From: Halolamina pelagica
Lineage (GTDB): Archaea > Halobacteriota > Halobacteria > Halobacteriales > Haloferacaceae
Direction of reading: 5' to 3'
Length of the DNA: 64,000 bases
Assembly: GCF_900115675.1 (NCBI RefSeq)
Contig: NZ_FOXI01000004.1
Location: 124,001 to 188,000, forward strand
Part shown: piece after piece, positions 34,248 through 43,552 of the stretch
How positions within the stretch are numbered: position 1 is the stretch's first letter
How the letters are laid out: the number at the start of each line of letters is the position of its first letter
The notes under the pieces: model-generated
What the model was told of the DNA's origin: nothing
The model's input: the letters and a program-made list of their open reading frames with translations, nothing else
Databases searched by the model: none
Position numbers and translations under genes: made by a program

Positions 34248-35534
34248 ATGTCCTCGGACATGAACGGAGACGGGCTCTCGCGGCGTACTGTGCTCGCGTC
34301 CGCCGCCGCGGCGGGTGCGACGGGACTGGCCGGCTGTAGCAGCCTCACGGGTGGCGGCGGCGACGAGCCGGAGAACCCGATCGAACTGCTGCACGCGTGG
34401 TCCTCGGGCGACGGCAACGCCGCCGTCGCCGCCCTCATCGAGGGGTTCCAGGAGGCGCACCCCGACGTGGAGTTCGCCGAGGAGCCGGTCAACGGCGCCG
34501 CGCGTAGCAACCTCGACAACGTCATCTCGAACCGACTGCAGGCCAACGACCCGCCGAGCACGTTCCAGACGTGGCCGGGCGCGACCCTGGAGAAGTTCGG
34601 CGAGGCCTACGCCGACATCGAGGGCGAGGTCTGGACCGACGACCTCAAGGAGAACTACCTGCCGGGCCCCAAGGAGCAGGCCAAGCTCGACGGGACGTAC
34701 GTGACGGTCCCGCTCAACATCCACCGTATCAACAACCTGTTCTACAACACGGCGGTGCTCGAGGAGGCCGGCGTCGATCCCGAATCGCTCTCCTCGCCCG
34801 CCGACGTGGTCGACGCGTGTGCGGCCGTCGCCGAGAACACCGACGCCGTGCCGTTCGCCCAGCAGACCAGCGGCTCGTGGTCGACGATCCAGCTCTGGGA
34901 GACCGTGCTGCTCGCCCAGGCCGGCATCGACGGCTACGAGGCGTTCATACAGGGGGAGGGCGACGTGGATCAGGTCCGGAGCGCACTCGAGAACGTCGTC
35001 GAACTCAGCGAGTACTACCCGAGTGACTCCTCCTCGATCAGCTTCACGGAGGCGAACACGATGGTGATGGAGGGCGACGCCGCGTTCATCCACCAGGGCG
35101 ACTGGGCGGCGGGCGCCTACAGCGGCGACGACGAGTTCAACTACGGCGAGGACTGGGGACAGGTCACCTACCCCGGCTCCGAGGGGAGCTACCTGCTCAA
35201 CATGGACTCGTTCCCGTACTTCGACAACAACCCGTCGCCCGAGGCGACGAAGACGTTCCTCAGCTACTGCGGCACCACGGACGCGCAGGTCCGCTTCAAC
35301 CGCGAGAAGGGGTCGATCCCGCCCCGGAAGGACGCCGACGTGTCCGAGCTCAACACGTTCCAGCAGGACCAGTACGACGACTTCACGAGCGCGGACAGCC
35401 AGCCGCCGTCGATCCAGCACGGCCTGGCCGTCTCGACCGGGATCAAGACGAACATCACCAGTGCTTTCAGTGGCTTCCTCGAGGATTACGACGCCGACGC
35501 GACCGCAGAGGCGCTCGTCGGCGCCTTCGAGTAA
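34248..35534 (+). CDS. Sugar ABC transporter substrate-binding lipoprotein, Tat-exported
   Basis: A 428-residue extracellular solute-binding protein (family 1). The N-terminus has a Tat signal (SRRTVLASAAAAG, Arg12-Arg13) and a lipobox LAGC with Cys30, so the mature protein is a lipid-anchored binder outside the cell. The body follows the maltose/glucose-binding fold: IELLHAWSSGDGNAAVAALI, VPLNIHRINNLFYNTAVLEE, FIHQGDWAAGAY. It is the first gene of a four-gene importer operon followed by sugar catabolic genes, so glucose or a related sugar is likely. An ATG four codons later is also possible; both keep the twin Arg. Confidence 0.92.
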   Translation: MSSDMNGDGLSRRTVLASAAAAGATGLAGCSSLTGGGGDEPENPIELLHAWSSGDGNAAVAALIEGFQEAHPDVEFAEEPVNGAARSNLDNVISNRLQANDPPSTFQTWPGATLEKFGEAYADIEGEVWTDDLKENYLPGPKEQAKLDGTYVTVPLNIHRINNLFYNTAVLEEAGVDPESLSSPADVVDACAAVAENTDAVPFAQQTSGSWSTIQLWETVLLAQAGIDGYEAFIQGEGDVDQVRSALENVVELSEYYPSDSSSISFTEANTMVMEGDAAFIHQGDWAAGAYSGDDEFNYGEDWGQVTYPGSEGSYLLNMDSFPYFDNNPSPEATKTFLSYCGTTDAQVRFNREKGSIPPRKDADVSELNTFQQDQYDDFTSADSQPPSIQHGLAVSTGIKTNITSAFSGFLEDYDADATAEALVGAFE

Positions 35535-35555
35535 CGACCCCCTGGAAGCACAGTT

Positions 35556-36599
35556 ATGCGTAACCCGATAGCCACACTCCGCAACCGCTGGTCCGACAGC
35601 GACGCCCGAACCGACGGCGGCGAGCCCGCCTCGGAGCGGTCGTTCCTCGACCGGGACTCCGTTCGGTCGGCCCCGTTCTGGGTCCCCCCGTTCCTGCTGG
35701 TCGGACTGTTCGTGTACGGCGCCGTCGTCTGGAACTTCTTCCTCTCGCTGACCGACTTCTCCGGGATCGGCGAGCCGGACTACTCCGATCTGGACGTCGA
35801 GAACTACTTCGTCGCCTTCTCGGATCCCGTCGACGGGTTCCTGTCGATGTTCGGGATGGGCGGGGAAGTCAGCGGCGGGACGCCGGCGTGGTCGGATCTG
35901 ACCGTCGATCCCGTCTGGAACTCGCTGGGCAACACGCTGGCCTTGATGATCGGGTTCTCGGCGGTCTGTCTCGCGCTCGGCCTGCTGCTCGCGATCCTCG
36001 TCGACCGCGGGATCCGGTTCGAGAACACGTTCCGGACGATCTACCTGCTGCCGATGAGCCTCTCGTTCGTCGTCACGGCGAAGTTCTGGCTCTACATGTA
36101 CAACCCACAGACCGGACTGATCAACATCGCCCTCGGCGTGTTCGGCATCGGTCCGGTCCAGATCGTCCAGAACCCCGACCTCAAGCTCGGCGCCGTCGCG
36201 TTCGCGCTGATCTGGCAGTTCAGCGGCTACGCGATGATCGTCTACCTCGCGGCGCTGCGCGGCATCCCGTCGAGCCACTTCGAGGCCGCGCGCGTCGACG
36301 GCGCGAGCACGATCAAGATGTACTGGCGCGTGATCGTCCCCCAGCTCCGGACGGCGACGGTGAGCGCGCTGGTGGTCATCACCGTCTTCGCGCTCAAGGC
36401 GTTCGACTTCCTGTTCTCGATGTACGGCGGCTACCAGCCGGGGCCGTCGGCGGACATCCTCGCGACGCGGATGGTCAGGGAGGCGTACGCCAACCAGAAC
36501 TGGGCGTACGGCTCGACGATCGCCGTCATCCTGTTCGTGATGGCGCTGTGTATCGTCGCGCCGTACATCTACTCGCAGTACCGGCGGGGTGAGCTATGA
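35556..36599 (+). CDS. Sugar ABC transporter permease (MalF/UgpA type)
   Basis: A 347-residue membrane protein with six helices and the inner-membrane EAA motif for contact with the ATPase (GIPSSHFEAARVDGASTIKMYW trimmed: FEAARVDGASTIKMYW). Helices start after a polar N-terminus of about 35 residues. It starts 21 bases after the binding-protein gene, and its TGA overlaps the next ATG (ATGA). It forms the channel with the second permease. Confidence 0.92.
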   Translation: MRNPIATLRNRWSDSDARTDGGEPASERSFLDRDSVRSAPFWVPPFLLVGLFVYGAVVWNFFLSLTDFSGIGEPDYSDLDVENYFVAFSDPVDGFLSMFGMGGEVSGGTPAWSDLTVDPVWNSLGNTLALMIGFSAVCLALGLLLAILVDRGIRFENTFRTIYLLPMSLSFVVTAKFWLYMYNPQTGLINIALGVFGIGPVQIVQNPDLKLGAVAFALIWQFSGYAMIVYLAALRGIPSSHFEAARVDGASTIKMYWRVIVPQLRTATVSALVVITVFALKAFDFLFSMYGGYQPGPSADILATRMVREAYANQNWAYGSTIAVILFVMALCIVAPYIYSQYRRGEL

Positions 36600-37495
36600 G
36601 CACCGCCGACACCGACGCCCGGCTCAAGCGGCTCGCCCTGTACGCGGTGCTGATCGCGATGGCCGGGTTCTACCTCCTGCCCATCCTGACGGGGCTGTTC
36701 ACGTCGATCACCAGCCCCGAGAGCTACACGGGGCAGTCGCCGTTCCTGCCGCCGATGGAGCCGCTGCTCCCGGAGACGGGCTCGTTCTCCCTGCAGCCGT
36801 GGGGGAACGCGTTCGACGGGCTCGCACGCGGGTTGACGAACAGCTTCATCCTGGTGATCCCCGCGACGATCCTCTCGGGGCTGTTCGGGAGCATGGCCGC
36901 CTACGGGCTGACGAACGTCGACTGGCGCGGACAGGTCGGGATCTACGCCCTGTTCGTCGCCGGGATCTTCATCCCGTACCAGGCGGTGCTGGTGCCGCTG
37001 ACGCAGTTCTGGTACAACGTGGTGCCGCTACAGTCGCTGTTCGCCCCGTTGGCCGGGCTCCCGCTGGTCCAGGCGTACCACTGGAAGCTGGTGGCGCTGA
37101 TCGTCACCCACACCGCCTACGGGATCCCGATCTGTACGCTGCTGTTCCGTGCACACTACAAGAAACTCTCCGACGAGATGATCGAGGCCGCCCGGCTCGA
37201 CGGCGCCTCGGTGTCGACGATCTACCGCCGGATCGTGCTGCCGCTCTCGATCCCGATGTTCGCGGTGGTGTTCATCTACCAGTTCACCCAGATCTGGAAC
37301 GATCTGCTCTTCGCGCTGACGATCGTCCAGTTCGGCGACGCCTCCGTCGTCACGCAGGAGCTGGTGGGGATCGGCGTCTCGCAGGCGGGGACGAACTTCC
37401 CGCTGCGGATGGCGGCGGCACTGCTGGCGGCGCTCCCGACGCTCGTGGTCTACGTCCTGTTCGGCGACAAGTTCGCCGAGGGGGTGACCGCATGA
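36596..37495 (+). CDS. Sugar ABC transporter permease (MalG/UgpE type)
   Basis: A 299-residue permease with six membrane helices. The EAA loop is MIEAARLDGASVSTIYRRIV. It ends with the GDKFAEG motif typical of MalG-type proteins. Translationally coupled to the first permease by a 4-base overlap; the ATPase gene follows after 31 bases. A 15-codon frame (MSVAERFRGDSLWQN) begins at its stop and overlaps the ATPase start, probably without meaning. Confidence 0.92.
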   Translation: MSTADTDARLKRLALYAVLIAMAGFYLLPILTGLFTSITSPESYTGQSPFLPPMEPLLPETGSFSLQPWGNAFDGLARGLTNSFILVIPATILSGLFGSMAAYGLTNVDWRGQVGIYALFVAGIFIPYQAVLVPLTQFWYNVVPLQSLFAPLAGLPLVQAYHWKLVALIVTHTAYGIPICTLLFRAHYKKLSDEMIEAARLDGASVSTIYRRIVLPLSIPMFAVVFIYQFTQIWNDLLFALTIVQFGDASVVTQELVGIGVSQAGTNFPLRMAAALLAALPTLVVYVLFGDKFAEGVTA

Positions 37496-37526
37496 GCGTC
37501 GCGGAACGGTTCAGAGGTGATTCACT

Positions 37527-38675
37527 ATGGCAGAACTAACGCTCGATTCGGTAACGAAGGTGTTCAACGACGGGGGGAGCGACGAGGTCGTCGCCGTCGA
37601 CGACCTGTCGATGGGGATCGAGGACGGCGAGTTCCTCGTGCTCGTCGGCCCATCGGGCTGTGGCAAGTCGACGACGCTGCGCATGATCGCCGGGCTCGAG
37701 ACCGTCACCGACGGCGAGATCCGGCTGGGCGAGCGGACGATCAACGACAGCTCGCCCGCGGACCGGGACATCGCGATGGTGTTCCAGTCCTACGCGCTCT
37801 ACCCCCACATGACCGTCCGGGAGAACATGCGCTTCGGGCTCGAGGAATCCACCGACATGCCCGACGACGAGATCCGGTCGAAAGTCGAGGGGACGGCCGC
37901 GATGATGGGCATCGAGGACCTGCTCGACCGCAAGCCCTCGGAGCTCTCCGGCGGCCAGCAGCAGCGCGTCGCGCTCGGGCGGGCGATCGTACGCGACCCG
38001 TCGGCGTTCCTGATGGACGAACCGCTCTCGAACCTCGACGCCAAGCTCCGGGCGACGATGCGGACCGAGCTCCAGCGGCTCCAGGCCGACCTCGGCGTGA
38101 CGACGGTGTACGTCACCCACGACCAGACCGAGGCGATGACGATGGGCGACCGCATCGCCGTGCTCGACGACGGCGTGCTCCAGCAGGTCGGGACGCCGCT
38201 GGAGTGCTACCACACGCCGAACAACCGCTTCGTCGCCGGCTTCATCGGCGAGCCGTCGATGAACTTCTTCCCGACGGCCCGGTCGGGCGACACGCTCTCG
38301 GCCGAGCAGTTCACCTACCCGCTGCCCGAGGCGGTCGCGTCCTCGCTGGGCGACGCGACCGAGGTCACGCTCGGCGTGCGCCCGGAGGACGTGGAGGTGC
38401 GGCCGGCGGTCGACGACCTCGGCGACCACGACTTCGCGTGTGTCGTCGACGTCGTCGAACCGGTCGGCGAGTCGAACAACGTCTACCTCCGCTTCGCCGA
38501 CGCACCCGAGGGCGAGACGTTCATCGCGACGATCAGCGGGATGCGGAACGTCGCCGCGGGCGACCGCGTGGGCGCCACGATCCCGCCGTCGGCGATCCAC
38601 CTGTTCGACGACCGGACCGGTGCGGCGCTGCGCAACCGGTCGCTCGCGGACGTCGACGGCGTCACGTCGACCTGA
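37527..38675 (+). CDS. Sugar ABC transporter ATPase (MalK/UgpC type)
   Basis: A 382-residue ATPase powering the importer. It has the Walker A GPSGCGKST (41-49), signature LSGGQQQR (140-147), Walker B FLMDEPL (161-167), and switch His in VTHDQTEAMTMGD. The C-terminal 150 residues form the MalK-type OB/TOBE domain (GVRPEDVEVRPAVDD), where regulation by proteins or sugars occurs. This type serves carbohydrate importers in general, so the substrate depends on the binding protein. Confidence 0.94.
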   Translation: MAELTLDSVTKVFNDGGSDEVVAVDDLSMGIEDGEFLVLVGPSGCGKSTTLRMIAGLETVTDGEIRLGERTINDSSPADRDIAMVFQSYALYPHMTVRENMRFGLEESTDMPDDEIRSKVEGTAAMMGIEDLLDRKPSELSGGQQQRVALGRAIVRDPSAFLMDEPLSNLDAKLRATMRTELQRLQADLGVTTVYVTHDQTEAMTMGDRIAVLDDGVLQQVGTPLECYHTPNNRFVAGFIGEPSMNFFPTARSGDTLSAEQFTYPLPEAVASSLGDATEVTLGVRPEDVEVRPAVDDLGDHDFACVVDVVEPVGESNNVYLRFADAPEGETFIATISGMRNVAAGDRVGATIPPSAIHLFDDRTGAALRNRSLADVDGVTST

Positions 38676-38691
38676 GGCGGCGCTCCTCCTT

Positions 38692-39141
38692 TCAGGGTTC
38701 CCGGATGTACGTCACCGGACAGTTCGCGTTGAGCAGGATCTCCTGTGCGGTCGACCCGAAGACCGCTTTCCCCGTGGGCGAGCGGCCGCGCCCGCCGACG
38801 ATCAGCAAGTCGGCGTCGAACTCCCCGGCGAGCCCGAGCACCTCGTCGCTGGTGTCGCCGACGGCGCCGTGCCACGCGTAGTCGACGCCGGCCTCGTCCA
38901 GGATCGTCCCGACCTCCCGGATCGTCGCGTGGCGCTTGGCGACCATGCCGGGGGAGACCGCCGCGGCGGGGTCGAAGTCGAGTTGGCGTTTGACGGCCTC
39001 GTACTGCTCCTCCGAGAACACGTGGACGAGGTGGACCGTCGCACCCGCCGGTTCCGCGATGTCGATTGCCGTCTCCGCGATCGACGCGACCCGCTCCTCG
39101 TTGTCGTCGCCGATCGCGACGACGACCGTTTCGAGACTCAT
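38692..39141 (-). CDS. Universal stress protein (UspA family)
   Basis: A 149-residue UspA-fold protein with VVVAIGDDNEERVASIAETA at the N-terminus and the ATP-binding GGRGRSPTGKAVFGSTAQEI pattern (G-x-G then GST) at the C-terminus, followed by CPVTYI. It is presumably a nucleotide-binding stress or energy sensor. It is convergent with the ABC ATPase gene, 16 bases apart. Confidence 0.9.
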   Translation of the reverse strand: MSLETVVVAIGDDNEERVASIAETAIDIAEPAGATVHLVHVFSEEQYEAVKRQLDFDPAAAVSPGMVAKRHATIREVGTILDEAGVDYAWHGAVGDTSDEVLGLAGEFDADLLIVGGRGRSPTGKAVFGSTAQEILLNANCPVTYIREP

Positions 39142-39193
39142 AGGTGACGCTCACTGCCGCCGGCCACATAACCGCTCGGGCGGCCTCGGCCGG

Positions 39194-40297
39194 TCACTGG
39201 CCTACCGCGACCCACTCGCCCCGCTCGTCGCTGGCCTGGATCGCGTCGAGGACCCGCTGGACCGCCAACCCGTCGGCGAAACCCGGGCTGTAACTCGTAC
39301 CGTCGGCGACCGCCGAGAGGAAGGCGTCGTTCTCGTGGACGAACGTGTGCTCCCAGCCGAGCACGTGCCCGGGCGGCCACCAGTGGTCGAGGAACGGGTC
39401 GTCGGTTTCGGTCACGAGGACGGTCTCGAAGCCGCGGTTCTCCGACCCCAGCACCTCGAGTTCGTTGAGCCGTTCGAGCGAGAACCGAACGGCGCCCTCG
39501 GTACCCTCGACCTCGATCGTGTGGTCGTTCTTCCGGCCGGGCGCGACCCGGGAGGCTTCGAGGGTCCCCGCGGCGCCGTTGTCGAACCGAACCTGCGCGC
39601 CGTAGGCGTCGTCGACGGTGACCGGCTCGGTCCCCGTGCCGTCGGCAGCGGGGCGCTCGTCGACGAACGTGGTGGTCTGCCCGCTCACTCGCTCGATTTC
39701 GCCGACGAGGAAGCGTGCGAGGTCGACCGTGTGGGCACCCAGATCGCCCAGCGCGCCGCTGCCGGCCCGCTCGGCGTCGGTTCGCCAACTCGCGGGTGCG
39801 TCGGGATCGACCAGCCAGTCCTGCAGGTATCGCCCGCGGAACTGCCGGATCTCGCCGAGTTCGCCCGCCTCGATCAGCTCCTTCGCGTACTGGATCGCCG
39901 GCACGTAGCGGTAGTTGAACCCCACCCCCGTGGGGACGCCGGCGTCGGCGGCCGCCGTCGCCATCCGCTCGGCCGCGGAAAGGGTCGGCGCCAGGGGCTT
40001 CTCACACAGTACCGGCGTCCCCGCTTCCAGTGCGGTGATCGTGGGCTCCGGATGGACGTCGTTCGGACCGAGGTTGTAGAAGGCGTCCACCTCGTCCACC
40101 ACCTCGCGCCAGTCCGTCGCCGTCCGGGCGAAGCCGAGTCGGTCGGCCGCCTCGGCGAGCGCCGCCTCGTCGCGGCCGATCAGCACGTCGCGTTCGACCG
40201 CCGGCGCGTCGTCGACGAACATCGGCAGCCGCGCGAACGCGTTCGCGTGGGCTTCCCCCATGAAGCCGTAGCCAAGCATCCCGACCGAGAGCGTCAC
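39194..40297 (-). CDS. Gfo/Idh/MocA-family sugar dehydrogenase
   Basis: A 367-residue NAD(P)-dependent oxidoreductase. VGMLGYGFMGEAHANAF (residues 5-21) is the Rossmann motif; TPVLCEKPLAPTLSAAERM carries the conserved EKP with the catalytic Lys. GVGFNYRYVPAIQYAKELI and DLGAHTVDLARFL (catalytic-type His) follow. It probably oxidises a sugar or inositol-like ring for the pathway around it. It is divergent from the ROK kinase gene; the shared gap has an inverted repeat that could control both. The exact substrate is unknown. Confidence 0.9.
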   Translation of the reverse strand: MTLSVGMLGYGFMGEAHANAFARLPMFVDDAPAVERDVLIGRDEAALAEAADRLGFARTATDWREVVDEVDAFYNLGPNDVHPEPTITALEAGTPVLCEKPLAPTLSAAERMATAAADAGVPTGVGFNYRYVPAIQYAKELIEAGELGEIRQFRGRYLQDWLVDPDAPASWRTDAERAGSGALGDLGAHTVDLARFLVGEIERVSGQTTTFVDERPAADGTGTEPVTVDDAYGAQVRFDNGAAGTLEASRVAPGRKNDHTIEVEGTEGAVRFSLERLNELEVLGSENRGFETVLVTETDDPFLDHWWPPGHVLGWEHTFVHENDAFLSAVADGTSYSPGFADGLAVQRVLDAIQASDERGEWVAVGQ

Positions 40298-40419
40298 GTC
40301 GGTACCTCCACGGTCGTCGTCGTCGGCGGGATCCCCTCCGGAAATCGGCGCGGGCGAATCGCGCGGTGACTCGAACGCAGCATGCCGGCGTCAGTCATAC
40401 CACACCGTCGCGACGGACG

Positions 40420-40438
40420 CGTAAGAAATTTACTTACG
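40420..40438. promoter_or_regulatory. Inverted repeat between dehydrogenase and kinase genes
   Basis: CGTAAG and CTTACG are perfect 6-base arms around AAATTTA. The AT-rich site stands out in a GC-rich divergent gap, 70-90 bases before the kinase ATG and 120 bases before the dehydrogenase start. It is a candidate operator or promoter core. Confidence 0.45.
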
Positions 40439-40509
40439 TTCGAAAGAATAGTTCACAGCATGCGCCCGCACCGAGTCCCGACGCCTGTCTCCTGTCCGGC
40501 GGTGCCGAC

Positions 40510-41472
40510 ATGACCGCGTGGTACGTCGGCGTCGACCTCGGTGCGAGCAACATCAAGGCGGTCGTCGGCCAGGAGAGCGGCAGCGTCGTCAGCCGCGCGC
40601 GCCGCCGGACCCCGCCTGGGCCGGACGGCGACGCGGTCGCCGAGGCCCTGGTCGCGGCGACGCGCGCGGCGCTGGACGACGCGGGCGTCGCCCCCGAGGC
40701 GGTCGTCCGCTGTGGCGTCGCGTCGATCGGCCCGCTGGACAAGGCCGCGGGCGAACTCGGCCGGTCGGCCAACCTCGGTCCCGGGATCGACCGCGTCCCG
40801 CTGACCGATCCGCTGGCCGACCTGCTCGGCGCGGAGGTGACGGTGCTCAACGACGCCAACGCGGGCGTCGTCGGCGAGCGGTTCTACGCCGACCGGACCC
40901 CCGACGACATGGCCTACCTCACCATCTCCTCGGGCATCGGCGCCGGCGTCGCCGTCGACGGCCGCGTGCTCTCGGGCTGGGACGGCAACGCCGCGGAGGT
41001 CGGCCACAACACCGTCGAGATCGGCGGGCTCACCTGCGGCTGCGGCGCCGACGGCCACTGGGAGGCGTACTGCTCGGGGGCGAACATTCCCCGCCACGCG
41101 CGCCACGTCCACGAGACGGAGGGGGTTCCGACGGACCTGTCGCTCGACGAGATCGACGCGAAGGACGTGTTCGAGGCGGCGGACGACCCCCTCGCCGGGC
41201 GGGTGATCGAGCGGATGCAGGCGTACAACGCGGCCGGCGTCGCGGACCTGGTCCACGCGTACGCGCCGCTGGTGGTGTACGTCGGCGGCGCAGTCGCCCG
41301 GAACAACCCCGAGCAGGTGGTGGAGCCGGTCCGCGAGCGCCTGCCGGAGCTGGTGATGACTAACGTCCCGGAGGTCCGGCTCACGTCGCTGGGCGACGAG
41401 GCGACCGTTCGCGGCGCGCTGGCGGCCGCGATCACCGCCGGCGCGAACGACCGCTCGCAGGTCCGCCCCTAG
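40510..41472 (+). CDS. ROK-family sugar kinase
   Basis: A 320-residue ROK kinase: WYVGVDLGASNIKAVV (ATP phosphate loop, residues 4-19), TVLNDANAGVVGERF with the catalytic Asp, and TISSGIGAGVAVDGRVLSG. The zinc-site motif reads CGCGADGHWEAYCSG, where the usual second half GCxE has His for Cys. Glucose or another hexose would be phosphorylated with ATP. The ATG at 40510 gives a normal N-terminus; codons upstream lack similarity. It ends overlapping the TrmB gene by four bases on the opposite strand. Confidence 0.88.
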   Translation: MTAWYVGVDLGASNIKAVVGQESGSVVSRARRRTPPGPDGDAVAEALVAATRAALDDAGVAPEAVVRCGVASIGPLDKAAGELGRSANLGPGIDRVPLTDPLADLLGAEVTVLNDANAGVVGERFYADRTPDDMAYLTISSGIGAGVAVDGRVLSGWDGNAAEVGHNTVEIGGLTCGCGADGHWEAYCSGANIPRHARHVHETEGVPTDLSLDEIDAKDVFEAADDPLAGRVIERMQAYNAAGVADLVHAYAPLVVYVGGAVARNNPEQVVEPVRERLPELVMTNVPEVRLTSLGDEATVRGALAAAITAGANDRSQVRP

Positions 41473-42503
41473 GCGCGCTCGATCTCGATCTCGTGGGCTT
41501 CGACGTCCTCCAGCGCCGCGACGCGGCCGCCGACGCGTACGGGCCCGTCGTCGGTCTCGACGGTGAAGGCGGCGATCGACTCCTCGTCGTTGAGCGTCGT
41601 GTCGACGACCTCGCCGGACACGTCCCTGGGTTCGCCCGTCAGCACGTCCCGGCCTTCGACGCTCGCCCGGAGCGGCCCGGAGAGCGCCTGTAGCTCCTCG
41701 ACACAGCGCCGGAGCGACGCGTAGCGCCGCGGAAGCTCCCGCTCGGGCGTCACTGCGAGCGTCTCCCCCGAGGCCCAGAGCACCGTCGAGACGAACCCGG
41801 AGACCAGGAAGCCGAGTTCGGAGCGGTTGAACACGACGCCGTAGCGCTCCTCGCCGCCGTGGAGCGCCTCGCGGGTCGCGTACAGCGAGAACTGGCCGTC
41901 GGCGACCGCCGCGACCGGCGTCGTGACGCCGCGGCGCGAACGGACCGTCGTCGCCACGTCCGTGTACTCGTACGCGTCGGCGTCGGGCACCTCGGCGGTC
42001 GGCGAGACCAGCAGTTCGATCGTGACGCCGGCCTCGCGTTTCGCCCGGAGTGCGGACTCGAACTCCGCGAGCAGGTCTGGCGTCAGCGACAGCAGCAGTT
42101 CGTACTCCGCGGACTCGACGATCTCCCGCAGGTAGCGCTCGATGGTCGCGGGCGACTTGATGAGCGTGACCGCCTCGGCGTCGCGGGCCGGCGCCGTGTA
42201 GCGCTGTTCGAGCCCGCTGACGAGGTCGTCCAGCGACGACCTGACGCCGCCGAACGCCTCCTCGGGGTCGACGGCGAGCACCTTCATCGGCCGGGACTCC
42301 TGGAGTTCGACGAAGCCGTGCTCCGCGAGGCTCCGAACGGTGTCGTACACCCGGGGTTGGGGGATGTCGGTCCGCTCGGCGATCTCGGTGGCGGAGAGCC
42401 GGCCGTGTTCGAGCACGGCCAGGTACGCCTCGATCTCGTACTCGCCGAAGTCGAACGTCTCCCCGACCCGCTCGAGCGCCACGCGCAGGTCGTCGTCGTG
42501 CAT
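41469..42503 (-). CDS. trmB: TrmB-family sugar-sensing transcription regulator
   Basis: A 344-residue regulator. The N-terminal winged helix (FGEYEIEAYLAVLEHGRLSA, TDIPQPRVYDTVRSLAEHGF) is followed by the coiled-coil-like hinge and the sugar-binding C-terminal domain (YELLLSLTPDLLAEFESALR, VEGRDVLTGEPRDVSGEVVD) typical of TrmB. In Halobacterium TrmB controls gluconeogenesis and sugar catabolism by glucose-sensitive DNA binding. It sits between the kinase and aldolase genes it likely regulates. The divergent gap to the aldolase holds a candidate operator. Confidence 0.92.
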   Translation of the reverse strand: MHDDDLRVALERVGETFDFGEYEIEAYLAVLEHGRLSATEIAERTDIPQPRVYDTVRSLAEHGFVELQESRPMKVLAVDPEEAFGGVRSSLDDLVSGLEQRYTAPARDAEAVTLIKSPATIERYLREIVESAEYELLLSLTPDLLAEFESALRAKREAGVTIELLVSPTAEVPDADAYEYTDVATTVRSRRGVTTPVAAVADGQFSLYATREALHGGEERYGVVFNRSELGFLVSGFVSTVLWASGETLAVTPERELPRRYASLRRCVEELQALSGPLRASVEGRDVLTGEPRDVSGEVVDTTLNDEESIAAFTVETDDGPVRVGGRVAALEDVEAHEIEIERA

Positions 42504-42561
42504 ACTCCGGGGATGCCCGCCCGGTCACATAAACACCGTCCGTCCGTCCCGCCGCCGGACG

Positions 42562-42578
42562 GTGAAATAAACGTTCAC
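42562..42578. promoter_or_regulatory. Inverted repeat in the trmB-aldolase gap
   Basis: GTGAA and TTCAC arms flank ATAAACG in the 132-base divergent gap between trmB and the aldolase gene. It lies about 59 bases before the trmB ATG and is AT-rich relative to surroundings. Possible site for autoregulation. Confidence 0.4.
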
Positions 42579-42635
42579 TCGCGTCCGAATACCCGTCCCG
42601 GTAGTTCCAAGAGACCCGCGCCCCTGTCGCCGGCT

Positions 42636-43547
42636 ATGTCCGCACCCGACCCCGGCTCGGCCGACCCGCTCTCGCTGCACGGCGTCGTCCCGCCGACGGT
42701 GACCGCGTTCGACGACGACGGCGGTCTCGACGCCGAGACGACCGCCGCCCACGCCCGCTTCGTCGTCGACCGCGGCGTCCACGGCGTGTTCCCGCTGGGG
42801 ACCAACGGCGAGTTCGCCCTCCTCGGGCCCGAGGAGCGCGACGAAGTCGTCCACGCCGTCGTCGACGAAGTGGGTGAGGAGGTGCCGGTGATCGCCGGCG
42901 TCGGCGAACCCGCGACCCGCCGGACGGTCGAGCGCGCACGGGCCGCCGAGCGCGCGGGCGTCGACGGCGTCGTCGCTGTCACGCCGTATTACTACCCGCT
43001 CGACGGCGACGCGGCCGTCGAGCACTACCGAACCGTCTGTGCGGCCGTCGACTGCCCGGTGTACGTCTACCACATCCCCTCGAAGACGGGCAACGACCTC
43101 TCGCTGGAGACGCTCGACGAACTCGCCGAAATCGACAACCTCGCCGGCCTGAAGGACTCCTCGAAGGACGTGCCGTGGCTGGGCCAGGCCGTCGCCGCCC
43201 ACGACGACCTCACGTTCCTCGCCGGCTCGGACTCGCTACTGAAGCCCGGGCTGGACCTCGGCTGTACCGGGATGGTCTCGGCGGTCGCCAACGCGTTCCC
43301 CGAACTGGTGGTCGACCTCTACGAGGCCTACAACGACGGGGACCGGGAGCGCGCCGTGGAACTCCAGGAGCGAGTCTACGCGGTCCGCTCGGCAATCAAG
43401 CGCGGCCCCTACATGGCCGGCGTGAAGGAGGCACTCTCCCACCGCGGCTTCGACGCCGGCCCCCTGCGCTCCCCACTCCGCCGGATGGACGACGACGACA
43501 GCGAGGCGCTCCGGACGGAGTTGGCGGAGCTGGGGCTGTTGGAGTAA
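42636..43547 (+). CDS. DapA-family 2-keto-3-deoxy-sugar-acid aldolase
   Basis: A 303-residue TIM-barrel aldolase of the DHDPS/N-acetylneuraminate lyase class. It has GTNGEFALLGPEER, TPYYYP, YVYHIPSKTGNDLSL (Tyr145), and AGLKDSSKDV with the Schiff-base Lys173. True DapA genes sit with lysine genes; here the neighbours are a sugar-acid dehydratase and KDG kinase genes, so cleavage of KDG or KDPG is much more likely. The ATG at 42636 matches the start of the conserved region. It is separated from the dehydratase by 31 bases carrying a strong inverted repeat. Confidence 0.88.
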   Translation: MSAPDPGSADPLSLHGVVPPTVTAFDDDGGLDAETTAAHARFVVDRGVHGVFPLGTNGEFALLGPEERDEVVHAVVDEVGEEVPVIAGVGEPATRRTVERARAAERAGVDGVVAVTPYYYPLDGDAAVEHYRTVCAAVDCPVYVYHIPSKTGNDLSLETLDELAEIDNLAGLKDSSKDVPWLGQAVAAHDDLTFLAGSDSLLKPGLDLGCTGMVSAVANAFPELVVDLYEAYNDGDRERAVELQERVYAVRSAIKRGPYMAGVKEALSHRGFDAGPLRSPLRRMDDDDSEALRTELAELGLLE

Positions 43548-43552
43548 TCTTT

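Noticed and set aside
34242-36278. A 678-codon minus-strand frame across the binding-protein and permease genes
   Set aside because: Antisense to a Tat lipoprotein and a permease with clear family features; low-complexity composition.
37493-37540. A 15-codon frame between the permease and ATPase genes
   Set aside because: It overlaps both genes, has no separate ribosome-binding signal and is probably a by-product of the junction.
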